DNA of 19,314 bases from Prochlorococcus sp. AG-315-D17. Lineage in GTDB: Bacteria > Cyanobacteriota > Cyanobacteriia > PCC-6307 > Cyanobiaceae. The translations under genes were made by a program, and so were the position numbers. Position 1 is the first letter of the stretch. The number at the start of each line of letters is the position of its first letter. The notes below the pieces were generated by a model. It ran no database searches and had not been told where the DNA came from. It saw nothing but the letters and a program-made list of their open reading frames with translations. Positions 6,357 through 15,339 of this stretch are shown here, in pieces. The stretch spans positions 1-19,314 of the forward strand of contig QBWD01000017.1 in assembly GCA_003283685.1 (NCBI GenBank), in the 5' to 3' direction.

Positions 6357-6563
6357 TTAATTGCAGATAACACCAGCTTTAGACATTGAAAATAAAACAA
6401 AATGATGGAAGCTGGGCACCGCTTTGTCCAAAGCTACTAGGAAAATTAGTAAAGACATTGATGTCATTGAAAGGTATTGCATCCAATGAATACCTGCTTT
6501 ATCAAGTCCATTTTGATCAAAACTAGTGCTAGTCATATTATTAAAAGGATGGTCGGTGACCAT
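6357..6563 (-). CDS. small membrane protein, 68 aa
   Basis: The ATG at 6561-6563 (minus) gives 68 residues. A soluble N-terminus (about 1-27, including STSFDQNGLDKAGIHWMQY) is followed by an apolar segment (about 31-46, SMTSMSLLIFLVAL) that should cross the membrane, then a His/Phe-rich tail. No Cys pair and no known domain are visible. The nearest intact gene upstream on the same strand is over 300 bp away, so it is probably transcribed alone. It looks like a real but unnamed small gene. Confidence 0.5.
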   Translation of the reverse strand: MVTDHPFNNMTSTSFDQNGLDKAGIHWMQYLSMTSMSLLIFLVALDKAVPSFHHFVLFSMSKAGVICN

Positions 6564-6665
6564 AACGCATTAATTTGCTAATTGTTGTTTTTGTAACTGA
6601 GCATTAACTAGATTATTGTGGTTTTTGTATGACATTCGTTATTGACTTCCATTTTCTCTAGGACT

Positions 6666-6852
6666 TTAGGGTGAGTTATATTGCTTTTTAATTTTTATTC
6701 CTGGAATATGTTCTTTAGAATATGTTTTTATTTGTTCTGCCGTCAGGCTATTTTCTTGAGAATTATTGAAATACGTTAATCGGATGTTCTGATTCAACTT
6801 TTAAATCAGAGGCATTAATATTTAAATCTATCAAGTAGGCAACATATGAGTA
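6666..6852 (-). pseudogene. small gene with one frameshift, start lost
   Basis: Reading from 6852 on the minus strand gives YVAYLIDLNINASDLKVESE, then HPINVFQ, then TAA. Shifting by one base at that point gives NSQENSLTAEQIKTYSKEHI and PGIKIKKQYNSP to TAA at 6666. The two halves join smoothly, so one indel broke a gene of about 62 codons. It lies 44 bp downstream of the amidotransferase gene on the same strand and may have been co-transcribed. The family is unknown. Confidence 0.45.
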
Positions 6853-6896
6853 CTAGTTTTATGTAGAACTATCATTAAATAGATCATTTAGATATC

Positions 6897-7631
6897 TCAA
6901 GCCCCCAAATTATCAAATAATTTATTTAATAATGTCAATCTTGATTGAACAGTTTTATCCCCATAATCTTTTTGCTGTTGTTTTAAAATGGACTGTCCCT
7001 CTAAACCTAGAGTTGCTGTGATGAATTCAATATCTTCTTCAATCCATCTATTAACCATTCCCTCATCTATTTCAATATGAAATTGAAGTCCATAAGCTAA
7101 AGGCCCAATCTTAAATAATTGTTCTTTACATCTATTGCTACTAGCTATTAATTCAGCTGTTGGTGGTAATAAAATTCTATCTCCATGCCAATGCAAAACA
7201 GGTAAAGGAAGTTTAAAAAAAGAAATCAAATCATCATTTTTGTATATTCCATTCGAGAAAATAGCGGACCATCCTATTTCTGGTAATGGTTTTGGAGGTG
7301 AACCTCCTTCTAAACTTTTAATATCACCGCCAGCGGCATAAGCCAAGAGTTGAGCTCCTAAACAAATACCAATTATGCCAATCTTATGTTTTAATGCATT
7401 CCTTAAAAATTCAATTTCTTTTAGGAGCCATGGATAAATTGGATTATTAATATCTCTTATACCCATAGGTCCACCTAATACTAAAAGTAAATCTCCTTCA
7501 ATTAAATCTGGCAGAGATTCTCCTAGATCAAGACGAAATACTTTAACTTCTAGTTCTCTTTCTTCGGCTAATTGGCAAAACAATCCAGGACCTTCTCTCT
7601 CTATATGTTGTAACACTAGTAATCGTCTCAT
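6897..7631 (-). CDS. class I glutamine amidotransferase (GMP synthase-like)
   Basis: This 244-residue protein has a complete class I amidotransferase triad: Cys90 in GICLGAQLLA, His185 and Glu187 in GLQFHIEID. It also has the oxyanion-hole-type segment LGGPMGI at about 52-58. Such domains hydrolyse glutamine and hand ammonia to a partner. Stand-alone proteins of this size, annotated as GMP-synthase-like, often act on gamma-glutamyl compounds, and their true substrate is usually unknown. No synthase domain is fused or adjacent, so it should not be called GuaA. It lies 96 bp downstream of the GH57 gene on the same strand. Start: ATG at 7629-7631. Confidence 0.88.
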   Translation of the reverse strand: MRRLLVLQHIEREGPGLFCQLAEERELEVKVFRLDLGESLPDLIEGDLLLVLGGPMGIRDINNPIYPWLLKEIEFLRNALKHKIGIIGICLGAQLLAYAAGGDIKSLEGGSPPKPLPEIGWSAIFSNGIYKNDDLISFFKLPLPVLHWHGDRILLPPTAELIASSNRCKEQLFKIGPLAYGLQFHIEIDEGMVNRWIEEDIEFITATLGLEGQSILKQQQKDYGDKTVQSRLTLLNKLFDNLGA

Positions 7632-7727
7632 CTACTCATCATGCTTTATTAGGGCTATTGATGTACTTATCATTAAATAAATATTATTCTCTAATAAAAG
7701 TGTTTGAATTTTATTTAACCAATTATT

Positions 7728-9191
7728 TTATAATTTGAAATCAGATGTAATTACTTGTAAGCCTCTTTTGTATATTTCGTTAGCATAGTCGGTCCATTTA
7801 CCTTGTCCCCAGTATCTGAAGCAGCTTGTTTCAAGTAATAAAAGGTGAAGGAGAGCTTCTTTATACTCGTCCGTTTTCGTTTCTAATGGATCTTGATTTA
7901 CTAAATAGTCAAATTTCTTGTGAAACTTTGAACTTAGAATTCTAATAGGTTCAAGAACATTTTTATACCCTTCTTCCCAATTAAGGTTGTTTGTCCAGCT
8001 AGCTCCGTTCATAGAGAAGGGTTGATCTGAAGAAGTTAATTCTTTGATTCCTGTCTCTATCGATTCAGGTGTGATGGAGTTTCCTATTTTTTGCCAGAGT
8101 TTGTGTTGATTTACAGCCTGTATTACCGGAAAATGATCTGGCTTTATCTCTATGGACTCTAAAAACTCTAAATACTCAGTTCCGTTTATTGGAGCAGTTC
8201 TAATATCATTACCTTTAAGATTGATTTTCTTATAAGCTTCAATAAAGGCTTGAGGAAACTCATTCATCATTACTCCACCATTCTCTCCATCTGCTATTTG
8301 GACGACTATGGATGGAATTGTTTTGGTACTTAATGATTGTCTACTTCGGCCTAGTGCTTCGTAATAAGGTTGCATTTGTCCAACTAGTTTGGTATCTGAA
8401 CCTTGAGTCTTTATCAGGACAATAATAGTTGCAATCTCACCATTGGAATTTCGAGCCTTAAGTAGATTAGGTATATATTTTTGTTCGTCCCTAAGAGTTG
8501 AGCCATCTATGTTCTCTACTGTATGTTCTTGAACAAGTAGCCAACGGTATCCACATTCATTCAGTGACTTTACTAATTCATATAGAGCCTCTGGATGATT
8601 AGGTAAGTGCATTTCAGGTAATGAAAATCCTTTCACTCGTTTCAAGGCTTGCTCTCCAAATATTGAAGAGTAGTGATGTTGCCAGGCTAATATTTGTAGT
8701 TTAATGTCTGCTATAGGAGTTGAGGATGCTACTGCATGACTCCAGAATGTTCCAAGCCATTCCACATGTGGTTGAATAGTTTCATCACATGTTAGGAATT
8801 TTAATGATGAAAGAATATCTTTACGATCCATTTGTTCAATTCCCCAGAGTAAGTTTCCTGAGTAATCCAGCATGATTCGTGGATTGTATCCTTCTTTAAT
8901 TAAGTCAGGAATTATTTCTGCAAGACGTTTATAACATTGAGCAAATGGTTCAGCATTATGGTTATCGCCCTCAGAGATATTCTCAAACATGTATTCCAAA
9001 TGTGATATGAACTTTCCATCTTTTCCTGCAGGTATTGTTGGCTGATGCATGTGTAGAGCACATGCAAAAGTTGATTGGATGTTCTGTAAATTCAACCTTG
9101 TGTTGTTTTGATAGAGTTTATTGGTTTGATTAACTAATGAAAGAATTCTACTTTCATTACCAGAGATTAGAGGCATACTGTAATCGTGCAT
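7728..9191 (-). CDS. glycoside hydrolase family 57 protein
   Basis: This 487-residue protein carries GH57 signatures. The first conserved region is LHMHQP (46-51). The probable nucleophile region is GFSLPEMHLP, with Glu193 in the position of the WLPE motif of known GH57 enzymes. A WGIEQM/LDYSGNLLW segment (about 108-121) lies between. GH57 members act on alpha-glucans (amylase, 4-alpha-glucanotransferase, branching or debranching activity), so a role in glycogen metabolism is likely; the exact reaction cannot be read from the sequence. No signal peptide is seen, so it is cytoplasmic. The first Met is at 9191; a second Met six codons in (MPLISGN) could be the true start. The intergenic 9192-9472 holds no other gene. 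Confidence 0.88.
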   Translation of the reverse strand: MHDYSMPLISGNESRILSLVNQTNKLYQNNTRLNLQNIQSTFACALHMHQPTIPAGKDGKFISHLEYMFENISEGDNHNAEPFAQCYKRLAEIIPDLIKEGYNPRIMLDYSGNLLWGIEQMDRKDILSSLKFLTCDETIQPHVEWLGTFWSHAVASSTPIADIKLQILAWQHHYSSIFGEQALKRVKGFSLPEMHLPNHPEALYELVKSLNECGYRWLLVQEHTVENIDGSTLRDEQKYIPNLLKARNSNGEIATIIVLIKTQGSDTKLVGQMQPYYEALGRSRQSLSTKTIPSIVVQIADGENGGVMMNEFPQAFIEAYKKINLKGNDIRTAPINGTEYLEFLESIEIKPDHFPVIQAVNQHKLWQKIGNSITPESIETGIKELTSSDQPFSMNGASWTNNLNWEEGYKNVLEPIRILSSKFHKKFDYLVNQDPLETKTDEYKEALLHLLLLETSCFRYWGQGKWTDYANEIYKRGLQVITSDFKL

Positions 9192-9472
9192 TTTTAAGCC
9201 TATTGTTCAATTGACGTTTGAATAATTTTATAGCTATTAGATAGACTATATGTACTGAAATAACTAAAACCTTTTTTTAGATACTTTAAATATCAATATA
9301 AGTAAATAAATGTAGGATTTATTTTCTAGAATATTTCGAAAAGATTACCCTTCTTACAAGTTGTCCACCTTCAAATTAGTGAAATAGGTAAAAAGTTCCT
9401 CTGAAAAAATAAGGTTTAAATCAGTTTATTCTTTTTCTTGATAAGTAAAGTTCGGCAATGCTATTTTTAGCT

Positions 9473-9841
9473 TCACATATTTGTACTAAACGCTTTTCTG
9501 CAAAACATACTTTGAGAGTAAATACGATTAATTTCTCTAGTCGAGACACCTTTCTGCACAAGGAAGCCAGATATGGCAGCTTGAATTAATCGATACTGAT
9601 CCCAGTTTGGATGTTCATCCATAAAAATAGACATTGCATCATTTAAAGGAGAAGGCACCTCTTCTATGAAACTGACTACATCATCATTTGTAGATAGAGT
9701 TTCTGAAACCTCAGTTTTGCTTTCGATAAACCTTTCTTGTTCAGGCTTTTGCATGCAATCTCTGCTGATTTGTCTATCTATCTTCCTCTTATTTTCAATA
9801 GAGTCAAGGAGTTCATGAAAATGATTCTTACATGATCTCAA
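9473..9841 (-). CDS. DUF2811-family protein
   Basis: The C-terminal part carries the cyanobacterial DUF2811 pattern: VVSFIEEVPSPLNDAMSIFM (about 55-74), then EHPNWDQYRLIQAAISGFLV (about 75-94), then a short tail. The family is small, helical, and of unknown role. Here it has an unusual roughly 50-residue charged N-terminal extension. The first codon at 9841 is TTG. The first ATG lies at codon 30 (MQKPEQERF), which would give 93 residues, closer to the usual length. Just upstream a different frame reads LQEIAKTLDMVAAQRISG to a TGA, so an N-terminal frameshift is possible. Confidence 0.75.
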   Translation of the reverse strand: MRSCKNHFHELLDSIENKRKIDRQISRDCMQKPEQERFIESKTEVSETLSTNDDVVSFIEEVPSPLNDAMSIFMDEHPNWDQYRLIQAAISGFLVQKGVSTREINRIYSQSMFCRKAFSTNM

Positions 9842-10500
9842 CCCGAGATCCTTTGCGCTGCAACCATGTCAAGAGTTTTTGCGATTTCCTGTAATTAACT
9901 AAGCATTTAAGGCAGTTTACTTCCTGTTTTCCACTTGTTTCAATGATAGATATAAAAATAATGAACTCTCTGTTGAAAACCTGTAGAAAAAAAAATGATT
10001 TAACTTGTGAAAAAGCGTAGTAAAATTTAGTGATTAGTTTATCTTATTGGGCACATAAGAATCTCTGTTGCTCTCATAGATTGCCCTCAGAAAGAAAATT
10101 TTGACTTTTTGCTCTAAAAAGAAAGTATTACTTGTGGGACTCAAGGCATTGATTACACATTCTTAACTCAATAAAGCTGTTGAAATGATTTGGTTCTGTA
10201 AGGATAGTAATTTGATATCTTTTTCCTGTTTTTGCTTATTACACTTGCTAATAAACTAGAGAGCCCTTTTTGTTACTGAAGGAAGAGTTGTCTTGACTTT
10301 ATATTAATTATATGATTTCTCACTTAAAGTAATAAAAATCATAATTGAGACAATGGATATCTTGAATTGTGGAGAAGTAACAAATCGTACACAAATAATA
10401 CTTTTACAGTTATATGTTTTTAGTGTTAACTTTCCTTTTCTCTATGATTAGTTAATGGAGTATCAGGGCTTGATGAGGAATTATTTCTCTGGCCTCAGCT
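9842..10500. other. long stretch without a supported gene
   Basis: About 660 bp with no convincing ORF on either strand. One 32-codon ORF (10353-10451, plus) has neither a good Shine-Dalgarno nor protein-like composition. No tRNA, and no strong hairpin with a T-run, was recognised. Confidence 0.4.
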
Positions 10501-10709
10501 TTAACTTTTTTTAACGCATTTCACATTTTCCCTCTGGGGATGGAAAACAATAAGCATAACCTTAAACTTGCTAGCTAGTTGTAAAAATTCTACTGAACGT
10601 CTAATGGAGTCTTTGTCTCAAAAGATATGAAAACCTGCTTATTGATTAATACTGCACGATTTAATGCAATTTCTATAAAATCTTTTTTGAATAATTTACG
10701 ATTGTATAA
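10501..10709 (-). pseudogene. frameshifted small gene
   Basis: Reading the minus strand from 10709: KLFKKDFIEIALNRAVLINK and QVFISFE; after a one-base shift the reading continues DKDSIRRSVEFLQLASKFKV and MLIVFHPQRENVKCVKKS to TAA at 10501. The two halves form a plausible alternating helix/strand protein of about 69 residues. There is no ATG upstream of the first half. The family is unknown. Confidence 0.5.
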
Positions 10710-10817
10710 TTAATTATATGTGTTTTGTAAATAAAAGCTTTTAATAGTAGTTTAAATAGATTTAAATCAATAGGTGTTTATTTATTTAAGCTTATCATTT
10801 GATATGTATTAAGTTCT

Positions 10818-11072
10818 CTATACCTGCTTATCTAAATATAGCAGAGTTGTATTAAGTTTACTAATAATATTAGGATCTATATCTTTATTTGGTTTGTTGA
10901 CATTAAGTAAAGAATTCTTATTTCTCTTTATGGCGATGCATAGCGAATTATCCTTCAATATTGAGAGATGATTGGCTATATTATTAATAGGTATTGAATA
11001 GTTCTTTAATTGAATGCTTAATAATGTTCCAAGAAATGAGTGGCAATATATTTTCCCTTGTTTGATTTGCAC
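10818..11072 (-). CDS. doubtful small ORF overlapping the rhomboid start
   Basis: An 84-codon minus ORF starts inside the opposite-strand rhomboid gene (59-bp overlap) and ends at 10818. The part outside the overlap (NYSIPINNIANHLSILKDNS... PNIISKLNTTLLYLDKQ) is only loosely protein-like and very Asn/Ile/Lys-rich, as expected of random AT-rich sequence. It may be spurious; if real, it would begin at an internal start outside the overlap. Confidence 0.2.
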   Translation of the reverse strand: MQIKQGKIYCHSFLGTLLSIQLKNYSIPINNIANHLSILKDNSLCIAIKRNKNSLLNVNKPNKDIDPNIISKLNTTLLYLDKQV

Positions 11073-11601
11073 AATTTGCTTTGCTGCTACAGATCTTTTT
11101 GGATTGATAGATAAGTCAATGTTAGCTTATTGGTCTGGAGCCTTAATAATTGAGCCATATAGAATTGTCACATCTCATTTCATACATGCTGATATCAATC
11201 ATTTAGGGACAAATATTTTTGGGATTGTAGTCGCAAGATATTTCCTTAAAACACTAGGACTCAAAAATAATTACTTTTTCTTGTTACTTATAAGTTTGTT
11301 GATTCCATTGCAGACTTTCATCTTTTGGTTTATTGATGTTTTTCTCTTTGGCAATCAAATGTCATTAGCTATTGGTTTTAGTGGGGTTCTTTATGGTGTA
11401 AATGCTTTTATACTTTTCACCTCGATTTATGGAAAGCGCCAAATTCTTGGATTGTTATGTGGATTGAAGAAAGAAAAAGGAACAACTAAATCGATGTTTC
11501 TTTTAAATGGGGTAGGTATAATTTGCTCGCTAATTCCTGGTATAAGTTTAGTAGGGCATTTTTCAGGCTTTATAGCTGGATCGTTATTGTTTCTTATTTG
11601 A
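11014..11601 (+). CDS. rhomboid-family intramembrane serine protease
   Basis: This 195-residue polytopic protein contains the rhomboid catalytic dyad: Ser123 in IGFSGVLYG (GxSG) and His182 in LVGHFSGFIAGSLL. The earlier conserved segment YRIVTSHFIHADINHLGTN (about 49-67) matches the HxxxxHLxxN region of the family. Six apolar segments are visible, the minimal rhomboid fold. Rhomboids cleave single-pass membrane proteins within the bilayer. The substrate here is unknown. The start ATG at 11014 has no strong Shine-Dalgarno. It appears monocistronic. The L1 loop is short compared with E. coli GlpG. Confidence 0.85.
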   Translation: MLNNVPRNEWQYIFPCLICTICFAATDLFGLIDKSMLAYWSGALIIEPYRIVTSHFIHADINHLGTNIFGIVVARYFLKTLGLKNNYFFLLLISLLIPLQTFIFWFIDVFLFGNQMSLAIGFSGVLYGVNAFILFTSIYGKRQILGLLCGLKKEKGTTKSMFLLNGVGIICSLIPGISLVGHFSGFIAGSLLFLI

Positions 11602-11635
11602 AATGATACTCAATTTGTAATGATATTAGAAATCC

Positions 11636-11779
11636 TTACAAAGGTTCGATTAGTGCTTCAATTACAACTTTTAGAAGAAAATCTGTATGTTTTGGCATAG
11701 CTAAAAATAGTGAACCTTCGCTTATTCTTAATCTTTTAATTGGATGAGGCAGTCGCACTTGTTTTCTTTGAAAGGTATA
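11636..11779 (-). pseudogene. C-terminal fragment of a small gene
   Basis: A minus frame between a TGA and TAA at 11636 reads FQRKQVRLPHPIKRLRISEG, SLFLAMPKHTDFLLKVVIEA and LIEPL. Composition is protein-like but there is no ATG before Met25 in this stretch; a GTG start (VRLPHP...) would give 39 residues. Its tail lies 34 bp beyond the rhomboid stop. The family is unknown; it is a remnant or a very small gene. Confidence 0.3.
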
Positions 11780-11834
11780 TCACATATAAGCTTATGAGAA
11801 TCTTCAAATAAAAAATAAGATAAGGATTATTCAC

Positions 11835-11936
11835 TTGAGTAAAAGCTACTCATTGAATAGAAGACAAGCAGGTGATGAGGGATGCAGTGAACATTCGGTG
11901 TCCCAAAAATTAACAACTTTTCTACTTTACCAATGA
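11835..11936 (+). CDS. 33-aa ORF with TTG start
   Basis: TTG at 11835 is preceded by ATAAGGAT (11819-11826), a reasonable Shine-Dalgarno. The peptide (SKSYSLNRRQAGDEGCSEHS, then VSQKLTTFLLYQ) has a mixed, non-AT-biased composition, suggesting it is translated. It overlaps the convergent 30-aa ORF by 10 bp. I recognise no family. Confidence 0.35.
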   Translation: MSKSYSLNRRQAGDEGCSEHSVSQKLTTFLLYQ

Positions 11937-12019
11937 TTAATCATTGTTTGGAGCTCTCTTATTCTTTCTTTGGCTACATTAATTTTCTCAAGGATTCTAG
12001 AAAAAGTTTGATTCTTCAT
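11927..12019 (-). CDS. 30-aa protein with strong Shine-Dalgarno
   Basis: The minus-strand ATG at 12017-12019 follows AAGGAG with 5-nt spacing, the best ribosome site noted in this window. The peptide MKNQTFSRILEKINVAKERI, then RELQTMINHW, is a single charged amphipathic helix. Such a good start on so short an ORF argues that it is real. Its function is unknown; it could be a micro-protein binding a larger partner. Confidence 0.55.
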   Translation of the reverse strand: MKNQTFSRILEKINVAKERIRELQTMINHW

Positions 12020-12193
12020 AATTCTCCTTAACGATTTTGTTTTATTAAACTCGATTTATGAGTTAAATCTATCGATATAAGTACTGACGTATTTATTACT
12101 ATTTTAATGCTTTTCTCTCTGTTGAAGAATAGTTACGCGTCTTACAATATATAGGTTTTTGAGTAGTTTTAGTATTAATGATTTAGACATAAA

Positions 12194-12457
12194 CTATCTT
12201 TGATTAAAATAGAAAGAATTACAGAAATTCCCAATATTATTAGTCTCTGACTTTAGTCCTGTTTTATTGGCAATGGTTTTTATCTTTTGAGCTTTTTCTT
12301 TTGGTGAGTAAACTTCCTGGTTTAGATACATTGCATAATATTCTCTGCATAGATTTGATAGCTCTTTTTCCCTTGAGAAAGGAATACGCCCTATAGCCAT
12401 TACAACTAAAGTAAGAGCTATGACGCCTGTAAATGCTTTGTTAAGTGAATTAGTCAT
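12194..12457 (-). CDS. 87-aa hypothetical, membrane-anchored, with Cys pair
   Basis: ATG at 12455-12457 (minus). An N-terminal apolar helix (about 8-24, AFTGVIALTLVVMAIG) acts as a signal anchor or uncleaved signal. The exported-looking remainder has two Cys, in LSNLCREYY (about 37) and IGNFCNSFY (about 79), separated by a basic helix. This resembles the organisation of the proteins at 15710-16030 and 16142-16402. It is probably a small thylakoid, plasma-membrane or periplasmic protein; no known domain is seen. Confidence 0.65.
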   Translation of the reverse strand: MTNSLNKAFTGVIALTLVVMAIGRIPFSREKELSNLCREYYAMYLNQEVYSPKEKAQKIKTIANKTGLKSETNNIGNFCNSFYFNQR

Positions 12458-12512
12458 AGGTTGGATCTTTCTTCTTTACTCATCATGCCGCCTTAAGTGC
12501 AAGATATGTTTA

Positions 12513-12682
12513 TTAAAAATAGATACTCCTCTTATCAATGATGAAGGAAGGTTTTTTAAGAACAAGAAGTAAAAAAATAATGACAAAAAATATGAATCCT
12601 ACTAATACAGCGACTATTCCGAAATCTACAACAAAATCTTTCCAGCTGTAAGAACGTTTATGTGTGATTTTTTATCTACCAT
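12513..12682 (-). pseudogene. small single-pass membrane gene broken at an A6 run
   Basis: The minus ATG at 12680-12682 reads MVDKKSHINVLTAGKILL and stops. If the A6 tract (12668-12673 on plus as T6) had one more A, the ATG would lead directly into KITHKRSYSWKDFVVDFG, a membrane segment (IVAVLVGFIFFVIIFLLLVL) and KKPSFIIDKRSIYF to TAA at 12513, a 56-aa protein. The joined reading is far more protein-like than the ATG frame. It is a frameshift, a phase-variable tract or a sequencing error. Confidence 0.55.
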
Positions 12683-12784
12683 AAACTAGTTTGAATATAA
12701 ATTCTAGAATTTTTAGTCTGGTTTTGGGAATAGATTTAGGTACGTTGTACAACGAATTTCTAATTGTTTATAGGCCTAAATCCT

Positions 12785-14258
12785 TTAGAAGGTCCTTTGA
12801 AAAACTGGTCCAAGAATTGTATTGGCTGTTTATGCCCCACTGGCGGTAACTGGTGGTATACCGATACCGGGGAAGGTACTTGACCCGCAAAGGAATAGGT
12901 TCTTTATTGGAGTTTTATTCCCAGGAAAAAGTCCCTCGGCTGCTGATAATGCTGGCCATAACTTCCATTTGTTGTATTTAAAAACTTTCTATGAGTCAGG
13001 GGTGTTCTTAACATTTTCATTTCGCACCGTTCTTTTATATCCGGAATTAAATTCTCAAGTGGTTTCCAAAAAATTGAGCAATGTTCTTCTTTTAAGTTTT
13101 TATAGTTCTCATCTTTAGTTCGTAGATTTTCCGAAATTCCCAGCGTTCATTAGCTGTGTGTATCCATGAAGAATATGTTTGTTTGGTTATACCATAGAGG
13201 GATCCGCGACGGATGGGATTGATAAAACCACAACATTTCTTTCCGCCGTATACCTAAGTCCAATCATCAACCCATATTGAGTTAATAGGAATATTTTCAA
13301 GTCTCTTCATTTAAACCGAGGTGAATGTTGAGAAATGACTCACATTTAGGAGTTTTAGATCTTTCTCTTTTCCATCTCTTAGCGACTTCTTGTGGAAGAA
13401 GCTTAATTGTGTTCCAAATATCAGTATTATTAACAATATATTCTGCAGTTAGTCTTTCTCAATTTTGTAGTTTTACTCCGCTAGCCTTATTCTTTTCAAT
13501 AATAATTTCATCAACTTTTGAATTAAGTTGAAGTTCTCCGCCAAAAGAATAAATCCCATTTAAAAGTGCTTTGACGATAGATTCGCTTCCTCCTTTGGAT
13601 ACTCCAAGTAGGCATTAGGTTTATACCAATCTTAAAAAAGAGTTGCCATTGCCGCTGCATTTGTTTCATCTTTAGTTAAACCGCTTATAAGAAAACAAAG
13701 TAAGTTAACCCAATTTGGCAAAAAAGGATCCTCAAGATGTTCATCTGCCACCGCTGCAAAGGCACCTCCAAGATATTTGAATGAATTTAAGTGTGGCATT
13801 ATTTTTTTACTCCTTTTCATGAGATCAAGGATGCCAGTTTTGTTTGGATTGAAAGCCAACAAAGGAATTGCATTCAAAAACACCTCTTATGCCTTTATTG
13901 CTTTATCTCCACTAATGGCTTTTGTTTTTTCGTTAAACCGTTTATCTCCTACTCCAATTGTGAAAATACCTTCAGGAACCTGTACATTCCAATCTTGATA
14001 TTTTACCAACTCAACTTCTTGTCCTAGTACCTTCAGTATTTGACCCGAAGGATTTGTTGTTAGCCAACTGCCTATTCCACTCCAAAGTGAAGGACCAGAT
14101 TCAAACTTATAGCCATTTTGATTGAAAGCATGGGCAGCTCCTCCAGGTTTCGTATGAGCTTCAAGAATAAGTACTTTTTCCCAAGCTTTCGCTAACAATC
14201 CTGCACAACATAAACCTCCAATACCGCTTCCAATTACAATGATTTCTTGATTTCTCAT
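12785..14258 (-). pseudogene. carotenoid isomerase / phytoene desaturase-like FAD oxidoreductase, heavily disrupted
   Basis: The full length of a CRTISO-type enzyme (about 490 codons) can be followed across frames. The N-terminus has the FAD dinucleotide motif VIGSGIGGLCCAGLLA and ILEAHTKPGGAAHAF. The middle has YLE(Y)P-KGGSESIVKALLNG and VVLSIPSVADPSM. The C-terminus has PALSAAEGLFPGNKTPIKN and FLCGSSTFPGIGIPPVTASG, the hallmark end of the family. Lesions include in-frame TAA at 13887-13889 and 13632-13634, a one-base shift near 13600, TGA at 13459-13461, further shifts between 13100 and 13350, and TAA at 12830-12832. The intact enzyme would act on polyene carotenoids or related lipids. It lies next to a PAP/fibrillin gene. 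Confidence 0.85.
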
Positions 14259-14373
14259 TGAGTTTAGTTCTATTCAAAAGATAAATCAGCCGTCTTGTTT
14301 CTACAACACATTTCAAATAATTGATTAGAAATATGAATTAGACTTAGTCAAATTCATATTAGATTATTGTTGC

Positions 14374-15135
14374 TTAAATCAAAGATATCGATGGACGTAC
14401 ATAGATAAATAGGGCCCCATACATATCTCTGACTATGCGTGTATCCTCGTCAATATAGACAATTGTCACTTCACAATCGGGATTTTTCTTATTCCAAGGG
14501 AGGAGTTTCCATACAGCATGTACGGGATACCACTTTTCCATCAAGATGCTATTAAGTAATGGGATCTTTCCTAACCCAGGTACAGTGGATACCTTTGTTT
14601 TCTCCAGTTCCATAGTCAACTTGTTGTCCTGAGTAAGTTTTAATTTCTTGGATAAAGTTATGACTCGTCCGCCAAATGTTGGTAATAGTTTGAACCAACC
14701 AAGTATTGGGATAGTTGTGAGTCCGAAGATAGTGGTATCGAAGGTGGAGACAAGTTCTTCATTTTTGAAATCTAGATTTTGTCCTACCCTACCCACGGTA
14801 GATAAACCAAATGAGCCCACTTGAAGAAGGTGGAGTTTGAAAAAAAGATCACTTTTCCCTTTGTTGTTTAAAGCTTTTTCTATCGCCAGGAAAAAAGGGG
14901 AGCTTCTAAAAAGTTCTACCGACGAGTAAATCAGTTCCCATTCACCTTCGATAGAACTCTTAGTAATATTTTTTGATAAAGGTACAATTTTATCAATAAG
15001 CCTATCCATTTCTATCAAGTTTTCCTGATACATAGGAGCAATCAGAGCGTTCATTCTCTGACCTCTATCAGTGACAGCAGAAATTTTGTATATCAGTGCC
15101 TTCAGGTCATTTTTTTTGTCAATGAAATCACCCAT
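14374..15135 (-). CDS. PAP/fibrillin-family (plastid lipid-associated) protein
   Basis: This 253-residue protein has the PAP/fibrillin signature: GEWELIYSS (64-72) at the start of the barrel and DTRIVRDMYGALFIYVRP (231-248) at the end. In between it is rich in Gly, Pro and apolar residues (for example FGLTTIPILGWFKLLP at about 137-152). The family binds carotenoids and other lipids at thylakoids and plastoglobules, and in cyanobacteria it protects photosystems. No transmembrane helix is certain, which fits a peripheral lipid-binding role. It is intact, unlike the carotenoid-enzyme-like gene 115 bp downstream on the same strand. ATG at 15133-15135. Confidence 0.85.
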   Translation of the reverse strand: MGDFIDKKNDLKALIYKISAVTDRGQRMNALIAPMYQENLIEMDRLIDKIVPLSKNITKSSIEGEWELIYSSVELFRSSPFFLAIEKALNNKGKSDLFFKLHLLQVGSFGLSTVGRVGQNLDFKNEELVSTFDTTIFGLTTIPILGWFKLLPTFGGRVITLSKKLKLTQDNKLTMELEKTKVSTVPGLGKIPLLNSILMEKWYPVHAVWKLLPWNKKNPDCEVTIVYIDEDTRIVRDMYGALFIYVRPSISLI

Positions 15136-15339
15136 TTAAATTCTTATGTGAAATTCTTCAGCCTATTGAATAGTTTATTGGAAACTCTAACTTTTATGTT
15201 CGATTACTTTTTTTATATTGAAGTCTTTTTTATTAAACTCTTTGTTGTCTGTTGTTTATCGTTTGTTTTATATTACTTTTTGAATGTTTTTAAGATGTAA
15301 TATTCCAATAATTCACTTTGTATTTGTTCATCACATTGA

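Noticed and set aside
7135..7341. 68-codon plus-strand ORF
   Set aside because: It lies wholly antisense to the well-supported amidotransferase gene and shows no own motif or start signal.
10353..10451. 32-codon plus ORF
   Set aside because: No Shine-Dalgarno, no protein-like pattern, and isolated in non-coding DNA.
11636..11665. GGTTCGATT, similar to a tRNA T-loop
   Set aside because: No matching acceptor, D or anticodon arms were found around it on either strand; the stretch reads better as the end of a minus-strand ORF.
12822..13998. Several plus-strand ORFs (12822-13118, 13325-13531, 13777-13998 and overlapping ones)
   Set aside because: They are antisense readings of the broken CRTISO-like gene, whose minus-strand motifs are unmistakable.
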